Assembly: GCA_028751875.1 (NCBI GenBank)
Contig: CM054141.1
Location: 73,767,445 to 73,831,444 of the forward strand
Source: Rapana venosa
Taxonomy: Eukaryota; Mollusca; Gastropoda; Neogastropoda; Muricidae
DNA: 64,000 nucleotides
Direction of reading: 5' to 3'
Below, in pieces: positions 46,255 through 55,599 of this stretch. A model generated the notes under the pieces. That model made no database searches, was not told the origin of the DNA, and saw only the letters and a list, made by a program, of their open reading frames with translations. Both the position numbers and the translations under genes were made by a program. Each line of letters opens with the position of its first letter. The stretch's first letter is position 1.

Positions 46255-46520
46255 GTACAGCAGTGTGTCATTGCTGGTTTCTCTGCCTGAAATTCGGGCT
46301 GCTCTCCCCAGGGAGAGCACCTCATCACAAGAGCAGCGCCACCCATTATTTTCCTGTTTGTATGTGTATTTGTTTCCCTAACAAAGTGGCTTTTCCTGCA
46401 GAATTTTGCCAGGGACAACTTTCTTGCTGCCATGGGTTCTTTAATGTGTGCTAAATGTGTATTGCTCACAGGACCTCAGTTTATCATCTCATCTGAAAGA
46501 CTAGCACCCAGACCACCATT
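46255..46520 (-). mobile_element. SINE core copy, same family as 160-420
   Basis: The minus strand reads GAACCCATGGCAGCAAGAAA, GTTGTCCCTGGCAAAATTC, CCACTTTGTTAGGGAAACAAA, GGTGGCGCTGCT, CTCTCCCTGGGGAGAGCAGC and CCGAATTTCAGGCAGAGAAA. The block order equals that of the fragment at the left window edge. It is better preserved here and includes the CTCTCCCTGGGGAGAG palindrome. Confidence 0.8.
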
Positions 46521-46589
46521 CTCAGTTTTGGGCACAAGTGATCCACATGACTTTTGACCAGTCTAAATAGCAAGACATGCACACCAAAC

Positions 46590-46838
46590 CAAAAGTCTCC
46601 CCAAAAGGCTCCCCACAAGTCCGGATGATACTATAAACCAAGGTCCCATGTGCGAACACACGCAGAACATCTTGCACACATATTAAAACCTGTTCCACTT
46701 TTCAGAAGAGTAGGCCATTGTGTGTCGTGGGAATGGATGACAAAATTTACAAAACTGCATACACACAGGAACTGGATGAAAAAAAAGCACAATAGTGCTT
46801 ATTCCATTATCCTCAAAATAAAAGAAAAAAATTAAATA
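46590..46838 (+). mobile_element. SINE 3' half with hairpin tail, next to PRXL2A exon 1
   Basis: Begins AAAAGTCTCCCCAAAAGGC and GGATGATACTATAAACCAAG, then AGAGTAGGCCATTGTGTG and GGATGACAAAATTTACAAAAC. It ends CTGGATGAAAAAAAAGCAC-AATA-GTGCTT, ATTCCATTATCCTC and an A-rich tail. The tail stops about 12 bases from the exon 1 splice donor (46851-46850). The tRNA-like head is lacking or unrecognisable. Confidence 0.85.
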
Positions 46839-46851
46839 ACCAGTCCTTGAC

Positions 46852-47028
46852 CTTGAAGCGGTGAGGATTCTCATCGTCCAGTGTCATGAGCAAAGTCTCT
46901 GCCAGGTAGGTCAAGGACGCAGGCTGGGGGGCAGGCACAAAAGGGTTGACAGGCAGATTGCACAGCACTGCCAGGGTCACTGCCACCCCTGCCGCCACCA
47001 GCAAGGCTTGAGATAGGGCCCCCATCAT
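46852..47028 (-). CDS. PRXL2A: PRXL2A exon 1 (first coding exon)
   Basis: 59 codons. Two adjacent ATG codons (47028-47026 and 47025-47023) open the frame. Residues 3-24 (ALSQALLVAAGVAVTLAVLC) form one hydrophobic segment, as in the N-terminal anchor or signal of the family. The exon then continues through a Pro-rich linker and YLAETLL to PHRFK. It ends AAG with donor GTCAAGG, which joins in phase 0 to GCAGAG of exon 2 and recreates the family's F-K-A-x-E-L-W junction. The start choice is not certain, because the frame stays open upstream through a minisatellite. A SINE tail ends about 12 bases into the intron. Confidence 0.88.
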
Positions 47029-47165
47029 CCCTTGTATCCCTGCACACACCACCACCATCCCTTGTATCCCTTGTATCCCTGCACACACCACCACCCCTTG
47101 TATCCCTTGTATCCCTGCACACACCACCATTATCCCTGCACACACCACCAGCAAGGCTTGATAAA
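47029..47165. repeat. Minisatellite at the start codon of PRXL2A exon 1
   Basis: Units of CCCTTGTATCCCTGCACACACCACCA with 9-10-base sub-repeats, about four copies, beginning at the ATG of exon 1. The exon word CACCAGCAAGGCTTGA (46996-47011) recurs at the far end (about 47147-47162), so the duplication once included coding sequence. The frame stays open through the array, which makes the true start ambiguous. Confidence 0.85.
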
Positions 47166-47217
47166 ACTACTCTATTCTCTAAACTGGCAAAAAAAAACCC
47201 ACCCAACTACCAAACAA

Positions 47218-47346
47218 TCAATTACTACAACAACAAACAGGAAGATAAACAACAACAAACAAACAGGAAGATAAACAACAACAAACAAACAGGAAGATAA
47301 ACAACAGCCACAGTTGCCAAACAAAACAACACACACACACACACAC
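47218..47346. repeat. 27-bp triplicate plus (CA)n
   Basis: CAAACAGGAAGATAAACAAC repeats three times (47235-47305) followed by CACACACACA at 47330-47346. Simple tandem duplication. Confidence 0.85.
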
Positions 47347-47349
47347 GTT

Positions 47350-47729
47350 GGCAGCATTCAGTCTTGGAAGACTGGGCCTATGGAGCTGCACTCTGTCTAT
47401 TCTGGTACACCATGAGCTGTGGCTGGCCAGACCAACACTGGAATGACAGTCCCTATAGGGTCTATGGCAGGGGCACAGATGCTGGTCTGTCTGCCTGGGC
47501 AGCAGCCTTTCTTCTCGCTCTCTTTGTCACAGATCAACATCTTCCATGTCTTATAACCCCTTTACCACCCCACCTGATCTCCATCATAAAGGAATCCGGG
47601 CCTTCAGGGCCTGAGGGAGGTCGTTAACCCTCACAAGTAAAACGCTGACCCATCCATGTAGAAGGGATACGTGTGCCTATGTTTCTTGACCCCACTGGCA
47701 TGCAGCATGTGCCGGCTGCTAGTTTTATT
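47350..47729 (+). other. Probable dispersed repeat, unclassified
   Basis: Moderately GC-rich and free of long frames: TGGAAGACTGGGCCTATGGA, GGGTCTATGGCAGGGGCACA and GCCTGAGGGAGGTCGTTAAC. Its texture (runs of CAG..CTG, no codon structure) suggests a non-coding interspersed repeat. No other copy is seen here, so this is only an impression. Confidence 0.3.
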
Positions 47730-48050
47730 TTAAATTTTGTAGGCCTAACCACAGACAGTGAATTCTCGACCTAGGCGGGTAGGCCTAGCCAAGGCGCGAG
47801 CTGAGCTGATCGTGCATCTCTTTTCTGTGAGCGGTGTTTCCACACCCAACTGATGGGGCGAAGTTAGCCTAGTATAGCCTAGCCTATCGTCAAGTGCTGT
47901 GTCTGCGTCCAGCTCAGTGAGAGGATGCCGGGGTACCAAACACTCCGCCGCCGAAGCGAGAGAGCCGAACTGACCGAAGTCAGTGTATCGCCAGTGGTGA
48001 TGAATGTCCCCGCGTACATCAGCTAGGTAGGTGTATTGAAGATTGGGGAA
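47730..48050. promoter_or_regulatory. GC-richer unique block, candidate PRXL2A promoter or 5' leader
   Basis: Directly upstream (in gene sense) of exon 1 and its minisatellites, this block has several CpG dinucleotides (CTCCGCCGCCGAAGCGAGAG), repeated AGGCCTA/TAGCCTA words and no repeat signature. It is the best candidate for a transcription start for the minus-strand gene. No TATA box or initiator can be assigned by eye. Confidence 0.3.
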
Positions 48051-48185
48051 ATTTATATTTGTTTTGACTTCCTCTGGAAGTAGTTATTTTTTACAATCAT
48101 TTTCCGTTTGTTTTTTTATCTTTGCGGTGTAATGCGCTGCAGGAGGAAGGGGGTCAGAAGCTAATTCACATTTTAAGTTTAGAAA

Positions 48186-48425
48186 TTGTCCATGAGCACT
48201 AGCACTAAGGCGCCACAGACGTGGGTTCTTTTAGCCTATGTATTCCTTATTTTCAGCAGTTTTCTCAATCAAATTATGTGTAGTTCGGAGGAAATACCAG
48301 CAGGGCACCGAGATTTGAACGGCAGACCTCCGGAGTGCTGCCGCAAGGTATTCCGGCTCGCGATGCGCATAGTTTGTTCCTTGGTCCTGTGGATGAATTT
48401 GATCATTTTTTATTGTGTAAGATGA
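48186..48425 (+). CDS. Short open frame with two hydrophobic segments, doubtful
   Basis: 79 codons, opening with two closely spaced ATGs. Residues 12-31 (WVLLAYVFLIFSSFLNQIMC) and 64-77 are strongly hydrophobic. The middle (GRPPECCRK) comes from sequence that on the minus strand looks tRNA-like (GTTCAAATCTC B-box-like word near 48305-48325). No family is recognised. It may be a chance frame across a SINE head. Confidence 0.2.
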   Translation: MSMSTSTKAPQTWVLLAYVFLIFSSFLNQIMCSSEEIPAGHRDLNGRPPECCRKVFRLAMRIVCSLVLWMNLIIFYCVR

Positions 48426-48429
48426 TTGA

Positions 48430-48750
48430 ATTTAGCCTATGTGTGATAAATCGGAATAGACTTTATAGACTGGGGTTTCGAAAGTAGAATTTGTTGTTAG
48501 GAATAATGTATCGAAAAAAGAACATAGAGCAGCGAGAAAAGGATTAGAGAAAACTGTTGGAATTAATTGTTTAACCTGGCCTTAACTAGGAGTAAATATG
48601 GACTGGGCTGAGGTATTAGAACGAAAATATAAAGCGTCAGATTTTTGGTGACAGAAATATTGTTGTCCCGATGCAAAGAAGCATCGTTTTGCTGAAATTG
48701 AAATTAAGCAACGATATTATAATATACACCACGACGTCTGAGTCGATAAA
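48430..48750. other. No feature seen
   Basis: AT-rich spacer without motifs between the doubtful short frame and the L2-A fragment. Confidence 0.35.
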
Positions 48751-48751
48751 G

Positions 48752-49612
48752 AAAGCGAGAAAGAAATCATGACAATTCTGAAAGAAATGACTATAAAATC
48801 ATGTGATCTGGATCCCATACCTGCTTCTCTTTTCACACAGTGCCTTCCACAGCTTATACCCACTATCATGAAAATAGTAAACTCATCTCTTGTTTCGGAA
48901 ATGTTCCATCAGCTCTCAAAACTGCTATAGTCACACCTCTACTAAAAAAACATGACCTCTACCCTAACATACTGAAGAATTATAGACCTGTTTCCAACCT
49001 ACCTTTTAATTTCTAAAGCCCTTGAAAAAGTTCTCAAACAGCTCAACAACCACCTTCTCTCCAACAATCCTCTTCCTATGTTTCAGTCTGCCTATTGCGT
49101 CAACCACAGCACTGAAACTACCCTAGTACACACTTTAAACACACTTCTACTCGCTTCTGGCTCAGGGAAAATCTCCCTTCTCACTCTACTCGACTTATCA
49201 GCAGCCTTCAATACTATAGACCACTCATTCTTCTCTCCCGTCTTCAAAAAAGTTTGGTGTTACTGCACAGCCCTCACCTGGTTTAATTCATACCTTACTG
49301 ACCGATTCCAGACAGTTGCAGTAAACAAGACTCAATCAACACCTGCCAAACTGGAATGCAGAGTCCCACATGGATCAGTTCTAGGCCCTGTTCTTTTCAC
49401 TCTTTACACTGCCCCACTGTCACATATAATAAACCATCATCAAATCAACCATCATTTTTACGCAGGTGACTCTCGGATTCAAAGCAGTGTTACTCCTGAA
49501 AATCTGCCTTCTCTCCTGACAAATATGGCCCACTGCTTTGAAGATATTCAAAACTGGATGACACAGAACAAATTACAGCTAAACGCAGATAAAACCGAAG
49601 CCATGCTCGTAG
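48752..49612 (+). pseudogene. L2-A fragment: connector and reverse transcriptase, abruptly ended
   Basis: GAAAGAAATCATGACAATTC opens the connector; the reverse transcriptase runs from about 48980 (NYRPVSN). It includes LLDLSAAFNTIDHS, RVPHGSVLGP (normal form GVPQGS) and FYAGD (GGT at 49465-49467) instead of FYADD, so the active site is lost. After GCCATGCTCGTAGGGCCCAA (about 49615) the L2-A text stops in mid-domain and becomes an A/C-rich string. Confidence 0.88.
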
Positions 49613-49813
49613 GGCCCAAACACCCCCGCCCCCAAAAACCCCCCACAAAAAACAAATAAAACAACAAAAACACCCAAAATACACTCCTAAAACAATAACA
49701 AAAACAAAGGCAAAAAAGGGAAAACTAAGTCACAAAAAAGGGCAAAATTGTAAGGAAATGGAAAAAGGAGACCAAAAGGGTTTTTTGTGTGTTTTTTAAA
49801 TAGGGTTTAAAAA

Positions 49814-49869
<56 letters not shown>

Positions 49870-50040
49870 AATGAATCAATAAATGAATGAATGATATGAA
49901 TGAATGAATGATATGAATGAATGAATGAATCTTTATTTTCCAAGGGTAAGAGAATAAGCATTCGCATGCTTTTTTCATCTGGTCCTTGCCCTGGTTATCA
50001 ACAAAACCAGGGGAAAAACCCAACTACAACAAGGACAACA
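49613..50040. repeat. A/C string and (GA)n/(GAAT)n tract
   Basis: A/C-rich text to 49700, (GA)n at 49818-49866, then (GAAT)n/(ATGA)n at 49868-49930. No coding potential. Confidence 0.85.
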
Positions 50041-50049
50041 TGATTTAAA

Positions 50050-50235
50050 GAAAAGAGATAAGATGTGTATTCAACAATACATAATCCCCAACTGACCTGA
50101 ATATTAATGTCAAAAGAGATACATTGATTATTTATTCATAAGCGTTTTGAGAAAAGAGATAATGTGTTCAATAAACACATGACCTCAAGTGACTCAAAAA
50201 TTAATATCAAAACAAATACACTGACTATCATTAAG
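50050..50235. repeat. ~103-bp imperfect tandem duplication
   Basis: AAAAGAGATAAGATGTGTATTC..ACCTGAATATTAATGTCAAA at 50050-50135 and AAAAGAGATAATGTGTTCAAT..ACTCAAAAATTAATATCAAA at 50152-50232. A two-unit local duplication. Confidence 0.65.
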
Positions 50236-50269
50236 TAAATTGGATAGGGTGAAAATAGGGAGACAGCAT

Positions 50270-50432
50270 GAGTGACAATGACAATTCTTTTATTTCGAGG
50301 ATAACAAGCACCGTTGCTTTTTTTACATCCATCCCCACCCAGGGTACATCTAAATAATAAAACCCCAAAACTATACTCTCACAGTAAAACAAGGGAATAA
50401 CCATTTCAAAACAGCCCCCCCCCCCAAAAAAA
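50270..50432 (-). mobile_element. Short hairpin-tailed element (copy 1 of 7)
   Basis: The minus strand reads: G run, CTGTTTTGAAATGGTTATTC, CCTTGTTTTACTGTGAGAG, AGATGTACCCTGGGTGGGG, ATGGATGTAAAAAAAGCAAC, GGTGCTTG, TTATCCTCGAAATAAAAGAA and a TTGTCATTGTCA tail. About 150 bases, no frame. The terminal part matches the SINE and CR1-like LINE 3' ends. It may be the truncated 3' end of a related LINE. Confidence 0.75.
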
Positions 50433-50639
50433 AAACAACAACAAAAAAAAAACCCAAAAAATAAAAAAAACCCTAAAAAATTTAAATCAGGAAAACGGGC
50501 ACCACGTCATCGACCAACGCCCAACCCCTTCGCCCAAAGACGAGAACTACGGGCAAACACAATTACATGCACGATTTAAAGAACTCGGGGCCTGTTTGGC
50601 TTGCCTGAAAGGGGATCACAGACGGGTTTTTACCCCATG

Positions 50640-53580
50640 GCTTCATAAATAGCTTTGGACACCCCTATTCCACTGGACAGAGACAAACACATGACTGACA
50701 GACAGTGAACCCAGCAGTGAGCTGTCTATAAATAGCTTTGGACACCCTATTCCACTGGACAGACAAACGCGCCACCAGTAAAGAACAGGGCGGGGGCGTC
50801 TGCTTCTACGTCAACGAGAAATGGTGTCAGGACGGGAACATTCAGGCCTCTTTGTGTGTGGAGGACATAGAACTGCTGTCCATATCACTCCGACTGTACT
50901 ATCTACAGCAGGAATTCCCACAACTATTTTTTACCCTGGTCTACATTCATCCCAAAGCTAATGTGACCAAGCATCCGAACATATTTTGAATCACCTGCAT
51001 AAGTTAGATTCCATATCCCCTGATGCTCCTAAATTCATCCTGGGTGATTTTAATAAATGTTCACTAAGTAAAATGCTGAAGAATTATGAACAGTGCGTGA
51101 CCTGCCCCCACACGCAGAAATAAGACCCTCGACTTGTGCTATGGGACTGTAGCCAGGTGCATATAAATCACTACTGTTTCCTCTCCTGGTTCATCTGACC
51201 ATAACTGTATTCTTCTAGCACCCAAGTACCAGTCAGTGTTTCAGCCCCTTCAGCCCATGGTCAGGACAACAACAAAATGGACTGCCGATAGCATAGCTAG
51301 TCTGCAAGGCTGCTTAATTGCACTGACTGGGAATGTTTTACAATGTGTGCTCTGATTTGAATGAGTTAACTGATGTTGTTTCTTCCTATATTTCATTTTG
51401 TGTCATTAGTGTTATTCCAACAAAGGTGATAACTATTTACCCCAATATTACCATAGGACCTAAACGTGTACTAAACAAAAAGAAAGTAGTACTTTACACA
51501 GGAACAGAAGAACAAAAGAAACAAGTGAATAAAGAAGTTAAAGCTGCTGTTGCACAAGCTAGACGTGACTATAAAAATAAGATAGAAGACAAGTTTGCAA
51601 GGAACAATTTTCGTGCTGCCTGGCAGGGAATAAAAAATATGTCCAGCAGTAAACAAGGCAGCTCCCCACATAGGTCGAAGATTAGTCTCCAGGGGTCTGT
51701 GACAACTTACCAGACCATTAAATGCATTTTTTACTCGCTTTCTTTGAGAAGAACCCTTAAGTTCTGCTCTAACTGAGCTTGCCAGCGTCTTTCAGCACCT
51801 GTTCCAAGCCTCACTGGACACTAGCCAGATACCAGTTATTTGGAAGACATCCAATGTAATACCTCTTCCAAAGAAACAAAATCCTTTCGGCCCAACAATT
51901 TCAGACCTGTAGCCCTCGCATCACTTGTGATGAAAACATTAGAAAAAGATCATAAAATCTCTTTCTTCCGCTACAGAGAAAGACCTTGACCCACTACAGT
52001 TTCCTACAGACAGGACGAGGTGTCAAAGATGCCAAACTAGTTCATTTGAACAAGTTGTACAACCGCTTAGAAGCACCTGACTCTCATCCAGAAATATTGT
52101 TGCTGACTTTAGTTCAGCTTCAATACAATGCAGCCTCATGTTCTTGTTCATAAAATACTTTCAAAAATTTTATGTAGACTATCAACTTGTTCGTTGGCAG
52201 ATTGAATTTTTAACTAACAGACCGCAGCGGGTTTTTGCCAATATATATCTTTATCGGTTAATTTACCTGTACGGGTTTCTCCACAGGGATGCTTTCTTTC
52301 TTCCCACTCCTGTACTTCTATACACAGATGATTGATTGCAGAAGCAGCTATGAAAATTCCTTTCTTGTAAAATTTGCCGATGACAGTGCTCTTTTGCCTC
52401 TTTATCTGGAACTGTCCAAAAACCCTGGTCCAGCCCTCACTGATTTCGTCAATTGGTGTGATGAGGGATATCTGGAGCTAAATGTTTCTAAACTAAAGAT
52501 CTTCCTAAACGATTTCAGAAAATGGGGTCACACTTCTGAGCATGTTACCACCATAACAAGAAGTTAAAAAATTTTCAAGTACAATACGGGGAACTTTTTT
52601 TGAGACAAACAAACGGGATGCAAAACCTGACGCTATTGTAAAAAAGGGGACAACAACATATTACTTTCTGGGGAAAAGCGAAACTCATTTTTTGTTGACA
52701 AAAAATTCTTGTTCTACAAGTCCTACATGAGGGGTTTTCTAATTTTTGCTTTCACTGTTGGTACCAAAAACCTTTATGAAAAACAAGAAAGCTTCAAGAA
52801 TTGTTAGAATCGCAAAAAAAAATAATTGGAGAAGAACAAAGAGATCTCAACCCACTGCATCACATTTTTGGGGCAAAGCGACCCCATTTTGGCTGATCCT
52901 CCTGCAAGTTTTTCGGAATTTCAGTTTTGCCTTCAGGCACCGCTTTCGTGCTCCAACAGAAAACAAATAGAAAAAAATCCTTTGTTCCATAGCCATTCAA
53001 TTAAAATTCAAAACACACTGACCAAAAACAGTTTTCATTCTCATATACCCCCTGATTGTCAAGTGGGGTGTGGGGGGGTGTAATGAAAATAATACTCCAT
53101 CTTTTTTTTGGCTTCAAGAATGATTTCTAAATTGTGTTGTTGTTGGGTGTTTTAGTTTTTACTAGATAATGATCTTTAGGGTGGGGGGGTGCACGGGTTG
53201 TATGTGTGAAAACGTTTTTCATAACGTGTGTGATTAGGTTTGCGCGTGTGTGTAATGTGCACGGGGGTGAATTTTTTTTGAAAATTTTTTTTATTATTTT
53301 AAATTCTTTTCCAATCAAGGTATTTACAAAATTTATTCCTACATTGGTGTGTGTTGTGTGTGTGTGTGTACGCGGTGCGTGTGTTGCGCGCACCGGGGTT
53401 TGTGTTTGTGTAAAATTTTTTTTAAAAAGCAAAATCTTGAAGCAATTTTTTTAAAGCTATTTTGGAATGTTTTAAACAATCTGAAATTTTTTTTCTTGTG
53501 TCTTTGAAAAATTATAGGTACAATGTCCTGTCGAATTGTAATTGCCCTTCATGGGATGATTAAAGTTTTTTTTTACTTGA
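50640..53580 (+). pseudogene. Rex1/Babar-like LINE, decayed
   Basis: Endonuclease text KEQGGGVCFYVNEKWC (about 50780), GDFNKCSL (51040) and SSDHNCILLAP (51190); connector with FCV..IPTKVITIYPN and NNFRAAWQGIKNM (51370-51650). The reverse-transcriptase remnant includes KFADDSALL (52373-52384) and DFVNWCDEGYLELNVSK; the C-terminal region has QSDPILADPPASFSEFQF (about 52880). The 3' end TGTCGAATTGTAATTGCCC and GGATGATTAAAG resembles Rex1/Babar ends. The motif set is that of the Rex1/Babar group known from fish. Many frameshifts; not functional. The 3' UTR (53050-53580) has inflated G and T runs. Confidence 0.75.
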
Positions 53581-53931
53581 CTTTTTTTGACTTACAAAAG
53601 TATTGAAAATTAAATATGAATCCTTCATCAAACCTAAACAAAAAAAATGAAAAAAGGGGAGAAATCAAAAAACAAACGAGAACAAAATGTGTTGTGTGTG
53701 TGTTTTGGGGGTGTGTATTCAAGATAATACCAATAAAAATTCCCAAAAACAACACGATCACCACAACGCTCATTTTTGATTATACTCTTTCAAATTAAAA
53801 TCAATAATGAAATAAACTCAATACCCAACATTCACACAATCAAAAAAAAAAACAAAACAAAAGAAGAAATCTTAACCTATACGTCATTGAAGAGAGAATG
53901 TGTGAATGTGTGGTGTTTGTTACAATAAAAA

Positions 53932-54098
53932 AAGACAAATTCTTTTATTTGGGGATTGAATAAGCACTCATTGCTTTTTTAAACATCCATCCCCGCCCTA
54001 GGGAACATTTTAAATAAAAACCCTACACTTATTACATCTCACGTAGAAACAAGGGAAAAACCTTTTCAAAACAGCCCCCCCCCCCCCCCCCCCCCCCA
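53932..54098 (-). mobile_element. Short hairpin-tailed element (copy 2)
   Basis: Same order as the copy at 50.27 kb: G run, CTGTTTTGAAAAGG, AGGGCGGGGATGGATG, AAAAAAGCAATGAGTGCTTA, AAATAAAAGAATTTGTC. Confidence 0.75.
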
Positions 54099-54319
54099 GT
54101 TTGGGGTGTGTGTTGTGGGGGTTTTTTGGGGAAAAAACTAAATATATAATACTCACATAGACACACACCCTCAACACTTTTTATTTTACTCAATAAATTT
54201 AAGTCAGATGATAAATAAGCTCAACCCTACACTCTAAATAAAGAGGGAAAAAAACAAAAAAAGTCATAAAAAGAAAAACTACACATTTTAAGTAAAAGAA
54301 CACTTTTTTTAAAAAAACC

Positions 54320-54440
54320 CGGATAAAAATAAGTACTCGGGCTTTTTACATCCATCCCCCGAGGGACAATCTTAAAAATAACCCAATACCATACTCCAAC
54401 AGTAAACAAAGGGAAAACACTTTTTAAAAAAAACCCAACA
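54320..54440 (-). mobile_element. Short hairpin-tailed element (copy 3, degraded)
   Basis: Only GGGGGATGGATGTAAAAAGCC, GAGTACTTATTTTTATCC and the upstream CTGTTGGAGTATGG block remain readable. Confidence 0.6.
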
Positions 54441-55580
54441 AAAAAAAAACAAAAAAAACCCCAAAACAACCCCCCCCCCCCCCCCCCAAAAAAAAAAAAA
54501 CCCCCCAAAAACAAAAAACAAGAAAAAAACAACAAAAAAACAAAGAAAAAAAAAACACCACAACTCAAAAAACCCAACACCCCCCCCAACCCCCCCCCCC
54601 CCCCCCCCCCCACACACACCCAACACCAAAAACAAAAACAAAAAAAAAAGCCAAACAAATCAACAAAAAAAAAAAAACAAACAAAAAAAAACAACCCCAA
54701 AACAACTACAGCAAAAACAACAGGAGAGAGAGAGAAGAGAGAAAGGAGAGAGAAAAGGGAAAAAAAGAGAAGAGAGAGAAGAGAAGCCAAACTTTTTAAA
54801 TAAAAAATTGAACCCTTTACACTGTAAATATACACAAAAGTTCCCGCAACAACAAGATATTTAAAAGGCATTTCCCGGGTCCCAAGTACACAACAACCCA
54901 AAATAATATTGAAAATAAAAGATGAATATGTCCTTCATTAGAATACACAACTAAGCATGATGACTTAAAAAAAGGAGAGAAAAAAGAGAGAGAAGAAGAG
55001 AGAGACCCGACAGACAGACAGACAACAGACAAATATTTTTAATTGCATATAGGCCTTAGGCCACAATACAGAAAAGAACAATGACAAAACAAATTTTTTT
55101 TATTTCAAGAGAGAGAGAGAGAGAGAGAGAAAAGAGAGAGAGAGAGAGAAGAAAGGGGGTTGTGGTGGTGTTGTGGGTGTGTGTGTTGTGTGTGTATTTC
55201 AGAATGGAATTCTCAAAACTACAATCACCTTCAAAACTTTTTTGATTACTCATAAAAATTTTTGTTAAAATAAATAAATCAATCCCATATCCACACAAAA
55301 AAAAACAAGGAAAACAGAAAGAAAAAAAAACACCAAAATCATAAGTCAAGAGAGAGAGAAGGAGAGAGGAGGAGAGAGAAGAGAGAGAGAGAGAGAGGGA
55401 AGAGAGGAGGAGAGAGAGAGAGGAGAGAGAGGTTGGGGTGGGGTGGTTTTTGTGTGGGTGTGTTTCAAAATACTAAATATATAAATTTTCAGACAGCACA
55501 GGGTCACCATCAATATTCTTTTCGAATATACCTACAATTGAAACTCATAAAAAAATAACCCAATACCCCCTACACCAAAC
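54441..55580. repeat. A/C homopolymer string with (GA)n tracts
   Basis: 54420-54720 is almost only A and C, with C runs at 54470-54487 and 54588-54610. GA-rich tracts lie at 54722-54785, 55108-55150 and 55348-55430. The long glycine/phenylalanine-rich minus-strand frame (54227-54901) is an artefact of the string. Confidence 0.85.
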
Positions 55581-55599
55581 AAACTTCTAATCCTCTTCC

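Larger units (their letters stand above)
30123..47028 (-). other. PRXL2A: PRXL2A gene, partial (four coding exons, last exon not found)
   Basis: Four minus-strand exons join in phase into about 175 residues that follow the PRXL2A (FAM213A/PAMM) order: N-terminal hydrophobic anchor, RFK-AEELWQKSGAVIM block, GCSLC redox motif, GVPLYALV block, FYGPQ block and GNLDGEG.LLGG block. PRXL2A proteins are thioredoxin-fold, peroxiredoxin-like redox proteins with an antioxidant role. The known vertebrate protein is about 220-230 residues, so only the final 40-50 residues are missing. Introns are about 12.6, 2.8 and 0.9 kb and packed with repeats. All donors are GT and all acceptors AG. No stop or frameshift occurs inside the exons, so this looks like a functional gene. 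The missing exon may lie to the left of the window, be hidden in poor sequence, or have been overlooked. Confidence 0.9.

Noticed and set aside
54227..54901. 224-codon glycine/phenylalanine-rich minus-strand protein
   Set aside because: It lies on an A/C homopolymer string with GA tracts; the composition follows the string and has no domain.
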